Of a DNA stretch of 64,000 nt, positions 24,701 through 35,867 are shown piece by piece. Made by a program: the position numbers and the translations under genes. The notes under the pieces were generated by a model. It worked only from the letters and a program-made list of their open reading frames with translations, was not told the origin of the DNA and ran no database searches. Location: contig OY821518.1 of assembly GCA_963682025.1 (NCBI GenBank), positions 149,527,581-149,591,580 of the forward strand, given 5' to 3'. Source of the stretch: Cordilura impudica. Lineage: Eukaryota > Arthropoda > Insecta > Diptera > Scathophagidae. The first letter of the stretch is position 1; every line of letters starts with the position of its first letter.

Positions 24701-26890
24701 CTAATCTAATCTAATCTAATCTAATCTAATCTAATCTAATCTAATCTAATCTAATCTAATCTAATCTAATCTAATCTAATCTAATCTAATCTAATCTAAT
24801 CTAATCTAATCTAATCTAATCTAATCTAATCTAATCTAATCTAATCTAATCTAATCTAATCTAATCTAATCTAATCTAATCTAATCTAATCTAATCTAAT
24901 CTAATCTAATCTAATCTAATCTAATCTAATCTAATCTAATCTAATCTAATCTAATCTAATCTAATCTAATCTAATCTAATCTAATCTAATCTAATCTAAT
25001 CTAATCTAATCTAATCTAATCTAATCTAATCTAATCTAATCTAATCTAATCTAATCTAATCTAATCTAATCTAATCTAATCTAATCTAATCTAATCTAAT
25101 CTAATCTAATCTAATCTAATCTAATCTAATCTAATCTAATCTAATCTAATCTAATCTAATCTAATCTAATCTAATCTAATCTAATCTAATCTAATCTAAT
25201 CTAATCTAATCTAATCTAATCTAATCTAATCTAATCTAATCTAATCTAATCTAATCTAATCTAATCTAATCTAATCTAATCTAATCTAATCTAATCTAAT
25301 CTAATCTAATCTAATCTAATCTAATCTAATCTAATCTAATCTAATCTAATCTAATCTAATCTAATCTAATCTAATCTAATCTAATCTAATCTAATCTAAT
25401 CTAATCTAATCTAATCTAATCTAATCTAATCTAATCTAATCTAATCTAATCTAATCTAATCTAATCTAATCTAATCTAATCTAATCTAATCTAATCTAAT
25501 CTAATCTAATCTAATCTAATCTAATCTAATCTAATCTAATCTAATCTAATCTAATCTAATCTAATCTAATCTAATCTAATCTAATCTAATCTAATCTAAT
25601 CTAATCTAATCTAATCTAATCTAATCTAATCTAATCTAATCTAATCTAATCTAATCTAATCTAATCTAATCTAATCTAATCTAATCTAATCTAATCTAAT
25701 CTAATCTAATCTAATCTAATCTAATCTAATCTAATCTAATCTAATCTAATCTAATCTAATCTAATCTAATCTAATCTAATCTAATCTAATCTAATCTAAT
25801 CTAATCTAATCTAATCTAATCTAATCTAATCTAATCTAATCTAATCTAATCTAATCTAATCTAATCTAATCTAATCTAATCTAATCTAATCTAATCTAAT
25901 CTAATCTAATCTAATCTAATCTAATCTAATCTAATCTAATCTAATCTAATCTAATCTAATCTAATCTAATCTAATCTAATCTAATCTAATCTAATCTAAT
26001 CTAATCTAATCTAATCTAATCTAATCTAATCTAATCTAATCTAATCTAATCTAATCTAATCTAATCTAATCTAATCTAATCTAATCTAATCTAATCTAAT
26101 CTAATCTAATCTAATCTAATCTAATCTAATCTAATCTAATCTAATCTAATCTAATCTAATCTAATCTAATCTAATCTAATCTAATCTAATCTAATCTAAT
26201 CTAATCTAATCTAATCTAATCTAATCTAATCTAATCTAATCTAATCTAATCTAATCTAATCTAATCTAATCTAATCTAATCTAATCTAATCTAATCTAAT
26301 CTAATCTAATCTAATCTAATCTAATCTAATCTAATCTAATCTAATCTAATCTAATCTAATCTAATCTAATCTAATCTAATCTAATCTAATCTAATCTAAT
26401 CTAATCTAATCTAATCTAATCTAATCTAATCTAATCTAATCTAATCTAATCTAATCTAATCTAATCTAATCTAATCTAATCTAATCTAATCTAATCTAAT
26501 CTAATCTAATCTAATCTAATCTAATCTAATCTAATCTAATCTAATCTAATCTAATCTAATCTAATCTAATCTAATCTAATCTAATCTAATCTAATCTAAT
26601 CTAATCTAATCTAATCTAATCTAATCTAATCAAATCTAATCTAATCTAATCTAATCTAATCTAATCTAATCAAATCTAATCTAATCTAATCTAATCTAAT
26701 CTAATCTAATCTAATCTAATCTAATCTAATCTAATCTAATCTAATCTAATCTAATCTAATCTAATCTAATCTAATCTAATCTAATCTAGTCTAATCTAAT
26801 CTAATCTAATCTAATCTAATCTAATCTAATCTAATCTAATCTAATCTGATCTAATCTTATCTAATCTAATCTAATCTAGTCCAATCTAAT
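15738..26890. repeat. (TCTAA)n pentanucleotide satellite, 11.15 kb
   Basis: About 2,230 tandem copies of TCTAA (TTAGA on the other strand), almost without change. The 5' edge has a few TTTAA variants (15755-15832). Inside, only rare slips or changes are seen, near 16823, 16857, 17839, 21207, 21501, 21861 and 23950. The 3' edge is more degraded, with CAAATCTAA at about 26630 and 26666, then TAGT, TGAT, TTAT and a final 'tagtccaatctaat'. It begins exactly at the 3' end of the RNase H-type LINE and ends inside a minus-strand LINE. No gene is present; open frames here are artefacts of the repeat. Confidence 0.97.
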
Positions 26891-26894
26891 TTAT

Positions 26895-27901
26895 AAAAAT
26901 TGTCATAAACTTGATACCTTTAAATGGAAGTGCTTCAAGGTACCTGTTGTTAATGCTATCAATTCCAGGCGACTTTTTGTTGTTTTAGCGTAACCCATTT
27001 ATTTACTTGCTAGGTCGTGGCAGGATCACAAAGATTAGCAGAAATCGAATAATTTATAGCAAATGTTTGCGCAAACAATTCAGATTTTTCGGAGTTTGGG
27101 GTATAACGTATTCCATTTTCAGAATGGAAATACTATTTGACTTCTTCCTTTATAGTTTTGTTAAGTTCCTTAAAGGTGAGGAGCCCTTATCTAAAATAGG
27201 TAGTATACTATCCCTTGAATAATTCCTGAACTTAGATTAGTATTTTAGTATTTTCATTTCATAAAAATCGTGCAAATTCCTATGCCGTTGCTAGGTATTT
27301 CGGGAGAAAATGTATCAACAGCATTTGCTAGAAACAGATCAAAAGTAGAACCCTGCCTAACAGTGCTTGCAGGTATGTAAGTATGAGTGCATGAATATAT
27401 AATATCAATATTATACGAATTAAGTTTTTCATGCAACATATTTCCCAAACAGTTAGCTCTTGTACAGCCCCATGATTGGTGTCTACAATCAAATTGCCAC
27501 TTAACAAGTAAATATTGTTCGAACTCAATTTATGAATATCAGATGCAAATAGGCGTATTTTTATACTGTCTATACCCGCTAATCCATGTGTAAATGTTTA
27601 TACAATCTGAATTAGTGAAAACTGTGATGCCAATGGTTTCAACAACATCAGTGTTAACAAGAGGTAAAAGGTGTATTAAATTTATTTTACTATAACTGCT
27701 ATACCACCCCCCTCTACCACTTATCCCATCATTTCTATAAACGTAAAATTCATTGTGCCTAATAGAAATATTCCAATTAAGACCTGTTTCAATAACTAAG
27801 CCAATATGAATATTTGAAATGATTAAGAATTGAAAAAGGGCGATATTTTTGTGACGAATGCCTCTGGCATTCCTTGTTATAATACTGATAACATTATACA
27901 T
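26895..27901 (-). pseudogene. Jockey-like LINE ORF2: endonuclease and RT start, truncated by the satellite
   Basis: Read on the minus strand, ORF2 starts near 27901 with 'ISIITRNARGIRHKNIALFQ', the endonuclease N-terminus. 'GRGGWYSSY' and 'GSTFDLFLANAVDTF' (the 'S.iDL' block) mark the end of the nuclease near 27300. The frame changes at about 27440-27530 and stops interrupt the linker ('SEKSELFAQTFAINYSI', about 27060). The RT begins with 'SPGIDSINNRYLKALPFKG' at about 26970-26915 and is cut at 26890 where the satellite starts. The rest of RT is absent. In an intact element the endonuclease nicks the target DNA to prime reverse transcription. Confidence 0.75.
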
Positions 27902-28692
27902 TAGATAAGAACTTACATGCCAGGTTAGTGATTACCTTAAATTGATTTGATTTATTTGTACAATTCCTAAAATTTTTAATTAATTCTAATGTTAGGCTTT
28001 TTAGCTCTTGTAAAGAGAATCGTTCCTTAGAGGTATTAATATTACTAGGGATGTTACTGTCGGTATTGTTGCCGTAGTTGATAACTTCTCTCTGGGTTTG
28101 CCAAATACCAGTTGAAGCAGGTGCATGTTGCCGCACAGTGTGTCAGGAGAACTGTTGTTGAAATTACTTCTATAAGGGCGACTGACATTTTCATGGATGC
28201 GATGTCTTGATACTTGTTGTACACGTTGTCTAATATTGATATAACTAATCTTACTTCTACATTGATCAAAAGTGGATCTATGGCTTTCGTTAAATTCGCA
28301 CACTTCATTTTCACGAAATGTTTTAACCTTGCAACGACTACAGCCAAACATTTCGCAGTTGTAGCATTGACTCGTACCTGTTTAAAAGTTCAGCATAAAT
28401 AGTATCAAAATCTGTTTTAGATTTAAGAAACAGCTTAAGGCCAATGGAAATTTTCCTGGTGGAATAATCAACAATTTTGTTAACTTTTCATTATTTATTT
28501 ACTTCATCGATTTTCATTTTAATATGGTAAGGGGAGGAATATGAACTTTTCTCGTTTGATTCACTATAATTTCATCTTCTGTGTTCTCATCTTCGACAGT
28601 TTGAAGAGGCGAAAAATAATTGCAATTAGTTTTAGTTCTTTTATTCATATTTGCAACATCTTTAGAGTTAACATTGTCTCAGCCATGCGTGC
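27895..28692 (-). pseudogene. Jockey-like LINE ORF1 (gag-like)
   Basis: Minus-strand frames show 'NYFSPLQTVEDENTEDEI' then 'KVHIPPLTIL' (about 28640-28510), 'KLFLKSKTDFDTIYAELL' (about 28440-28385), the zinc-knuckle start 'GTSQCYNCEMFG' (about 28370), and a C-terminus 'LQELKSLTLELIKNFRNC' near 28020-27960. This is the order of jockey-group ORF1 proteins, RNA-binding chaperones of the retrotransposition particle. Only one of the usual three knuckles is well kept. Stops and frameshifts occur near 28500, 28390 and 28140. It overlaps the start of ORF2 by a few bases, as in related elements. Confidence 0.7.
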
Positions 28693-28742
28693 ACTTATAA
28701 TTGTTTGTTTAAATTATTTTTATTTACAATATGTTCATATTG

Positions 28743-29532
28743 TTTTTATACCCTATACCACTATATGGTTTGGGTATAATGACTTTGTGCTGCTGTTTGT
28801 AACAACCAAAAATATTTGACCTAGACCCATCTTTAATTATACCGATCGAATCAGAATCACTTTCTGAGTTGATTTAACAATGTCCGTCCGTCCGTCCGTC
28901 CGTCCGTCCGTCTGTGTGTCCATGTAAAGCTTGTAATCAAACTGCAGGTCGCAAATATGAATATATTTTGATGACATTTGGTATATAAGCTTTCATCGGC
29001 CATAGGATGAACGCTGTTGAAATTGGTGAGAATCGGTCCATGTTCAGACCTAGCCCCCATACAAATTACCCATATGAAATCGACATAAATTGCCATAAGA
29101 TCCAAATTGTCATATAGATATTACTCAAATTGGGTTTTTATGCGTTCATTACATCCACTAATGAGTAGTCCAAAAATGATACTTTGACCCCATATAGAGC
29201 TGCTTCCCGATCTTCACTTAAATCTATTAAAAAACAAAAATATTGAACTGATTCTTCTCAAATTTTGTTTGTACATATTTTTGCAAAATACAAGAGACTT
29301 TACCAAACATGATCAGGATCGGTCCATTTTTGGACCTAGTCCCTTTATAGATATAGCATCCGATATGAATTTTTTCATATCTGCAGCCAAAAAAATTAAT
29401 AAAAATCCCACTCAAATTTGGTTTTTGCTTATTTTCAATGTCCAGTTAGTTGGGCCTAAGAGATAGGGTTTCTAAACGCATGGTATAGGGTATCGTATAG
29501 TCGGTCTAGACCGACTATAATTTTCTTACTTG
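28743..29532 (+). repeat. DINE-1/mini-me-like element, copy C (best copy)
   Basis: A 790-bp dispersed repeat. The 5' end is 'tttttataccctatacc'. Next is 'cgaatcagaatcactttctg', leading into a (GTCC)n microsatellite (28882-28910), then 'gtttgtaatcaaactgcagg'-like and 'tttggtatataagctt' blocks. The 3' end is a perfect 24-bp palindrome at 29496-29519 (TATAGTCGGTCT and its complement) followed by 'aattttcttacttg'. A 12-bp inverted pair (ATACCCTATACC and GGTATAGGGTAT) lies near both ends. The (GTCY)n tract, the TATACCC start and the terminal hairpin resemble Drosophila DINE-1/mini-me non-autonomous Helitron-like elements. That assignment is inference. Confidence 0.75.
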
Positions 29533-30324
29533 TTGGTTTTAGTATAATACCGAAATGCACTGCTATAACACAATACTATGTTTAATGTTAGGCTGACAGC
29601 GAGACCAATTGCAAATACGTCTCTTTGTAACAAGATTTGCTTTAAATCTGCCAATTTTCCCATTAAAGTATTAAATTTAGTGAAAGCAGTTTAGCAGGCC
29701 AATTCCTATTATAAAACTAAGCTTTCGTCCTCTTAATTCAGTAATTTTTCCATTTAACTTTTGAATAAATTGGCAAACTAAATTCCTTAAGTGCGTTAGT
29801 TAGAAATTCATATCTAATTTCATTTTTTCTAGTTATCGTACTAAACTCAATTGGTTCTCTTAAAATTAATTCTGTTTCTCTCAACTAAGCTTATTTTTGC
29901 TCCTTTATATCTTGTTGCAATGTAATTTCTTCCACCAATTCTAATTCCTATTGTGGGACAGTCTGAAGAGGTTCCCGAAAAAACTGATAGTGGCCTTGTC
30001 TGATTTGGCCTTCATTGTACTGACATACGTTTGTCCTGCCAATTGTCCATTACTTATCTCCCCACTGCCGGGTTTCACCAATCCGTTTTGGCCCTGCCAA
30101 GATTGATCCCAGTAAGTATGGCTGAAATTTGGCCCTGGGCTTCCCACCTAGTTGGATTCTTGTAGTTTTCTAAGATTATCAAGAATATCACGGTCTGCTT
30201 TGTTCGATGCGTTCTTGCATAGATTGATTCCAGCTATATTGGCCTGAATTTGGCCTAGTATTTTCTACCTGTGCAAACATAAGGAAATTATTATCGTTGT
30301 TATTTTGATTTCCATGTTGTTCTG
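29533..30324. other. Possible decayed retroelement coding DNA, class unclear
   Basis: Less A+T-rich around 29930-30270. On the minus strand, short coherent pieces appear, such as 'TIGIRIGGRNYIATRYKGAK' (about 29950-29890) and 'ELRGRKLSFIIGIG' (about 29740), in frames broken by stops. I cannot assign them to a family. It may be a gag or ORF1 remnant. Confidence 0.3.
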
Positions 30325-30435
30325 TGGTAGAACACACGGTATGCTAAGAACTCGTATGCTCGTTGCCAAAACCTATCTACTGCCAACGCTTTTATATGGA
30401 TGCGAGGTCTTTGCCAGTTGTGATTCAATGTTGTC
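30325..30435 (+). pseudogene. Short LINE ORF2 remnant
   Basis: 'MLVAKTYLLPTLLYGCEVFA' followed by 'SCDS' matches the same block as in the LINE 3' fragment at 781-1233. Nothing on either side extends the similarity. Confidence 0.55.
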
Positions 30436-30711
30436 AGATACATATTTGGACGTAAAAGATTCGATGAAGTCCCGCAGTCCTCAAAGCAGATAAACAACGT
30501 TTCATTAAATAATCTGCTGAATAATATTTCTTTTATTATAAATTGTCATTTTTAATGCATTTTTTTTTATTTAAAAGCCATAAACCAAAAAGACGCAAAC
30601 CAATTTTGCCCCAAAGAGGACAAATACACAAAATTCAAAATAAAAAGCATAATAATCTAACCCATAAAAACAAAGTTTTTATTAAAACTCTTTCTTTCCT
30701 TATGCATATGA

Positions 30712-31135
30712 GTTTTCAATCTCTCCGTGACTGTGCGTGACTTTGCATGACTATTCTAAAATTAATCTTTGGTTACAACAAGTCTATGGACCAAGTTTCA
30801 ATTTGATTGGATGATGGGAAATGGGATTTAAATCACTCCGTGACTGTGAGTGACTATGAGTCACTGTGCATGAATATGTCAAAGTTAATCTTTCTTCACA
30901 GCAAGTCTACCGACCAAGTTTCAGATCGATCGGAGAAGGGGAAATGGGTTTTAAATCACTCCGTGACTGTGCGTGACTATACGTGACTGTGATGACTATG
31001 CCGAAGTTAATCTTTTATTCACAGCAAGCCTGTGCGTGACTGTGCGTGCCTAACCCAAAATTAATCTATAGTCACAGCAAGACTATGGGCCAAGTTTCAG
31101 ATCAATTGGATAAGGGCGAATGGGGTTTCCCACGA
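30712..31135 (+). repeat. Tandem repeat of about 125 bp with CGTGACTGTG subrepeats
   Basis: Three to four imperfect units, each with 'ccgtgactgtgcgtgacta', 'aagttaatctt', 'cacagcaagtcta' and 'accaagtttcagatc', and the first units ending in 'aaatgggtttaaatcactc'. A (GACA)n-like microsatellite follows at about 31140-31170. Confidence 0.7.
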
Positions 31136-31245
31136 TAGATAGACACACAGACAGACAGATAGGCAGACAGAGAGTATGAGTTAAAAGAAAGAGTTTAAAA
31201 AAGAAAACTTTTATTGCTCATATAAAACATAAAAACTATAAAAAA

Positions 31246-32042
31246 CAAGTGAAAAAATTATAGTCGGTCTAGACCGACTTTACGATACCCTATACCATGC
31301 GTTTATAGACCCTCTCTCTTAGGCTCAACTAATTGGATATAGAAAATAAGCATAAACCAAATTTGAGTGGCATTGTTATTAGTTGTTTTTCTTCGAAGTT
31401 CATATCAGATGCTATATTTATATGGGGATTTGGTCGAAAAATGGATGGGTCCTGACCATATTTGGTAAGGTCACTTTTTTTTTCAAACAAATACAAACCA
31501 AATTTGAGAAAAATCTGTGCAATATTTTTGTTTTTTGATAAATTTAAGTGAAGATAAGGAATCAGCCTTGTACGGGGGCTGTGACTAAGAATTGTCCCAT
31601 AGGGTTTATTTTTGGACTACTGATTAATGGGTGTAATAAACACATACAAACCCAAATTGACCGAGACCTATATGATAATTTGGATCATATGGCAATTTAA
31701 GTCGATGTCATAGGTGTCATTTGTATGGGGACTAGGTCTGAACATGCACCGCTTTTCACCAATTTCAATGGCGTTCATCCTATGGCCGATAAAAGCTTAT
31801 ATACCAAACTTCATCAAAATATATTCATATTTGCGACCTGTAGTTTGATTACAAGGTTAACATGGACACACAGACGGACGGACGGACGGACAGACGGACG
31901 GACATCGTTAAAACGACTCAGAAAGTGATTCTGAGCCGATCGGTATAATAAAAGGTGGGGCCATGTCAAATATTTTTGGTAGTTACAAACATCAGCACAA
32001 AGTCACTATACCCTGACCACATAGTGGTATATGGTATAAAAA
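31246..32042 (-). repeat. DINE-1/mini-me-like element, copy D
   Basis: Inverted full-length copy (797 bp). It starts 'caagtgaaaaaattatagtcgg', contains GGAC microsatellite units (31873-31905), and ends 'gtggtatatggtataaa'. Block order is the same as copy C. Confidence 0.8.
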
Positions 32043-32108
32043 CTGTGAGTTCGTTGCCAATTTCAGGTCCATCATTGGGTCTGCTTCTGTACCTGCCCCT
32101 GCAAAGAG

Positions 32109-32137
32109 GTATATATATATATATATATATATATATG
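32109..32137. repeat. (AT)n microsatellite
   Basis: About 13 uninterrupted AT dinucleotides. Confidence 0.9.
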
Positions 32138-32204
32138 TTCCCTTCACTCCTCGGGGGAGCTGAAGAAAAGGAAAAAGAAAACCAATTTATATATAGAAAT
32201 GTAC

Positions 32205-33588
32205 CTACAACTCACTTTGTTTTTCATGGTATACTCTAAAACAATTTCTGACGTCATTTGGAATGCATACATAGACGTTGCATTTTGAACAAGAGTATCT
32301 AGAATATCCTTCGTATTCTTGTACTTTGATTTTTCTTCTTATATTATTACCATCGCAATCATTGCGATATTCCAACCAAGAGTTGCATACTGCTAAGTCG
32401 GTGAAGTGGTCGAAATGAGTGTCCACTTTCTTGTCCAAATGCAAATTCGGTATAACGACAGCAAAAGGCCCATCTTGTCGATTCCTCCCATATATTTATT
32501 ATATACATCTTCAACGTTAAGTTGTGGTACAACGATTTTCTATTTTCTGCTGACCTCTTTTGTATCTTCATCACCATAAATAGACGAAGCCAATTGAACA
32601 CTGCCCCCATCCAGTCATTTTAAAAGGAAAATATTTTTGTTCATTTCAATGCAATAGTCATAGCTGCCTCTTCCTAATTTTTTCAAATCCCTTTCTGTTG
32701 CAAGCGAAGATTTTCCGGTTCTGTTTCCTCGTATGGTGCCTGTTGCCCATATTCCCTTTGCTCGCAAATATATTAATAAATTAATTGTAGTGAAATAATT
32801 ATCAAAAAATAGTTTGTGGTTCATATCTACCGGAATCGTTTTAATCGTAAATGACAATATCCGAGCAAAAACCTAATTTTGATTCTCCAATAATTGTGTT
32901 TTTTTCCTTGTTATTTTTCCAGATCATATAAAATTCCATTTGAGCTACATAAGTAAAACACTTTTATTCCCCATTTGATAGGCGTTTTGGGTATATACTG
33001 TTTTAACAGTTTTTGCTTTGCTCGGTATCATTATTTCGATAGAGCATCTTTCGGAATATCATAGGTTCTTTGCAAGAATGTATTTATAAGTGGACAAACT
33101 TCATAAAGTTGAGTCGAGTTTTCCTCCACACGGACTTTAAATTAGTACGTATTAAATGAAACCTATTTTTTGTCATTTACTCACGAAAGCGTGGTATTTC
33201 AGTAGCACTATTCCAGTAGATCGTTCATCGAGGTTATCCGATTATTCCAATAATAATTTCTAAGCCCACTAATGCCAGAATCTCTTCTCTTGCAACAATA
33301 ATTTCATCAGTGAGGTTCGATTTGTTGCCTAAACAATCGTGTCAATAAAATCATATGAAAATACTTTTAAAAATATGTTTAGGCTAACTTTCGAAATTTA
33401 AGGGTTATTTGATATGATGAATCCGTAGCTTCATCCACATCCAACAAAAGGTTATTCCCATCTTGCGCCTCGATTAAAAAGGAATTGTTATTATGATCAT
33501 TTAGACTTTCCAATAATTCACATAAATCTGAATCATCAAAATTGACTAAAATATTTTCTATTTGTTCGTTGTTTAATTTATTAGACAT
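32205..33588 (-). pseudogene. piggyBac-like transposase
   Basis: Read on the minus strand, an acidic N-terminus starts at 33588 ('NEQIENILVNFDDSDLCELL'). After stops and frame changes come 'GISGLRNYYWNNR' (about 33270) and the RNase H-like core with 'LFFDNYFTTINLLIYLRAKG' (about 32815, second catalytic Asp zone), 'ATGTIRGNRTGK', and 'YNKYMGGIDKMG' (about 32500, third catalytic Asp zone). The C-terminal cysteine finger reads 'SRYSCSKCNVYVC' with 'NC...H' after it (about 32290-32230). The domain order matches piggyBac family DDD transposases, which cut and paste at TTAA. Several breaks make it a pseudogene; the C-terminus and core are surprisingly well kept. Confidence 0.8.
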
Positions 33589-33998
33589 CGTAATTACGAC
33601 CAGTTGCTGCTACTCAATTCAATCAAATAAAATATGTTATTTTCGATGGGTAAAATCTATGCCATATGGCATAGTACGAATTAAAAAAATCGTACAGCCT
33701 TATTGAACTATGCTAGGCATCTAGCTTTTTTTACACTTACAATAATTATCTACTAAATTACTTACAAAAAGTTATTAAATAAAGTATTTTTTGATAGAAT
33801 ATATTAAAGTACGAGGTGATCTTTTTTTTTTGGAAAATACTTATTTGGTAAACTAATTAAAGTATTTTTTTCATTAATTTGTACGAAAAACAAATAGAAA
33901 AATATAAGAATACAAAAAAAAATAGTAATCATGAGTTTTTAACGTAAAACAGGCACTGAAAAGAGTCTATGCCATATGGCGTAGAATAACCGAAAGGG
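33589..33998 (-). mobile_element. piggyBac element 5' end with TTAA and palindromic motifs
   Basis: The element end reads inward as CCCTTTCGGTTATTC at 33998 and is bounded by TTAA (33999-34002), as expected for piggyBac. Between it and the transposase start, the palindrome CTATGCCATATGGCATAG occurs twice (about 33658-33675, and 33966-33983 with one change). These may be transposase-binding or regulatory sites. The opposite end, expected left of 32205, was not found. Confidence 0.65.
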
Positions 33999-34002
33999 TT
34001 AA

Positions 34003-34560
34003 ACTTTGGCACCAACTACAAACCATTATTAGCAATGGAAAGCACTTCAAAATACCAATTTTTCGCCACTTTGTTTAACTTCAGCAATACTTTACTCTTA
34101 TTTTTACTTTCATTTTTTTTCTTTTTTGCTTTTTTATTAATTGATTCATTTAAAATAAACAATCAGTTTTGAACAAAACTATTTTTTAATTATGTCATAT
34201 TATATTATGTTATTTTATTTTATGTTAAATTAAACAACACTTTCTGTCTTAACTTTATCTCCCCAGTACTCTAATATTAATATGATCTAAGTATATGTGG
34301 TTGTACAGCTTGCTTGAAATAAAAAAAAAATTAAATAATTTCTATTGCGAATTCACCTATATTATTCGCAAATTATTTATCCTCTTGTACATATTCACTT
34401 CAGCACTTTCTTTATCAAATCCCAGTCATCCGACTGCTGAACGTTTATTAAGGTGTTCCTTTCTTCGCCTTGAAGAAAGGAAGGCTTCCTTTCTTAAGTC
34501 CTCCCTGCTGATCATTAAGAAAAGATATCTGAACTTTTTATTAAGGAATTTATGGTGATT
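34003..34560. other. A+T-rich spacer
   Basis: No recognisable coding or transposon feature. A short direct repeat of 'cctttctt' is seen near 34457-34495. Confidence 0.45.
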
Positions 34561-34770
34561 TCATTTGTTCCCGAAAACACAGGTAAATGCGATACATATT
34601 AAATATGGCATCCAAATCCTGGGTATTAGGTGATGGATATCTTTGGGGTTCCACGTACGCATTGTAAAAAATTGTTCCAATTGCTGCTCTCTTCTAGCTA
34701 ACTGTTCTACAAACTCTACTTGTGCCATTTCTTGGGGGGTTGAGCCTGTTCCATTCTCCGCTGAACGCAT
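34561..34770 (-). pseudogene. Possible retroelement gag N-terminus
   Basis: A 69-residue minus-strand frame starts 'MRSAENGTGSTPQEMAQVEF' and continues with a Gln/Glu-rich helix 'VEQLARREQQLEQFF', then loses similarity. The layout, an ATG right after a repeat-bearing leader at 34805-34990, resembles the start of gag in LTR elements. I recognise no specific family, and nothing downstream supports a pol. Confidence 0.3.
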
Positions 34771-34804
34771 AGTTTCTGTCTTCTTGAATACACTTTGTTG
34801 ATTT

Positions 34805-34990
34805 TAGTGATGTTAACAAGTATTCACTGCACGGATTTTCTTTTTGTTTTAATTTCAACTAGTATTTACTGTACTGGATTTCTTGTAGTTTCATAAAGCA
34901 TTCACAGCACAGGATTATTGTGGTTTCAAGAAGTATTCACTGAACTGGATTTTTAGTGGTTTCAACGCGTATTCACTGCACAATTATTTA
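34805..34990 (-). repeat. Tandem repeat of about 36 bp, five imperfect copies
   Basis: Each unit has 'agtattcactgcac' followed by 'ggattttt' and 'gtttcaa'. It lies directly upstream of the minus-strand frame at 34561-34770 and could be its leader or an LTR part. Confidence 0.65.
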
Positions 34991-35139
34991 AGTGTACCAA
35001 GAACTATTTCATTTATTTTATATTGTATTGTAATTGGCTAAAAACGTTAAAATGTATAAACTTAAATAAATTGCAAAGTTGGACTTTACTATTAAACAAT
35101 TTAAATACTTTTTATGCTAGTTTTATATAAATTACTAGC

Positions 35140-35545
35140 TGAGTCCGGTCCGCGTTGCTGGCCCGAAGAAAACATCTGGATTTTATATTGCATCTAAATT
35201 TTAATACCGAGTGTCGGGCAAAAGTAAAGCACGAACTCCCTCGAAAATTTTAGCAAATATCTAGGTACAATACTAAAATTTGATTTCGCCATGCCCCTCC
35301 GCCCACAGATCAAAAATCAAATATCAGACTACAGTGTCACCCGAAAAGCTATTCAGAAGATTCTGTGCCTTAAATACATTGCATTTAATTATATTATGAA
35401 TATGACTGAAAAAAAATATACGTTTTCTTGAATATTTTAACACCAGCGCCACCTACAGGTGAAAAACTTTGTCAGCAACTGGACCGTAAATAAATTTTTT
35501 GGGAAAATCTCGGGTAAAAAAAAAGTTATGCAAATCGGAGAACCA
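35140..35545 (+). repeat. Possible dispersed repeat remnant
   Basis: The stretch starting 'actagctgagtccggtccgc' and containing 'ccatgcccctccgcccac', 'agcgccacctacagg' and 'aaagttatgcaaatcggag' is richer in G+C than its surroundings and resembles a 5' motif common in insect repeats. No ends or coding signal were identified. Confidence 0.3.
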
Positions 35546-35867
35546 AAGGAACATATGGTATGAATACGAAGTCGCTAGCGTTAGTGGTTCAACAGTTATT
35601 AGAGTACCAACATACGCACCAACGCTTTTATATATTAAGATTGATCGATCTATTATAATTTGTTTATGCGACAATTGTATAGCTAGTTTATTTATTAATT
35701 CCTTCTATAGATTGGTCAAATTTATCAGGGTTCGTATATATGACTCGCGTTATAAACTTTTTTTTTCTTTCTCGGCCTTTTTTTTTGTTGCTAATTCTAC
35801 ACTTAATATTTCCTTTTGTACTTTAGAAATTTATTTTACTTTTATTGTACTCCACATTTACAAATAA

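Noticed and set aside
15738..26890. Chromosome-end telomere array
   Set aside because: The array is interstitial, flanked on both sides by transposon sequence, has the unit TTAGA rather than TTAGG, and flies lack telomerase-type telomeres. LINE-tail origin explains its start better.
27254..28402. Several overlapping plus-strand frames as host genes
   Set aside because: They are mirror frames of the minus-strand LINE ORF1 and ORF2, whose motifs are clear.
28882..28910. CRISPR-like or other direct-repeat array at the GTCC tract
   Set aside because: A simple tetranucleotide microsatellite without spacers, present in each copy of a dispersed fly element.
35453..35867. A 122-residue plus-strand protein at 35499-35867
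   Set aside because: Phe/Ser-rich translation of T-rich DNA with no motif; it begins within a probable repeat remnant.
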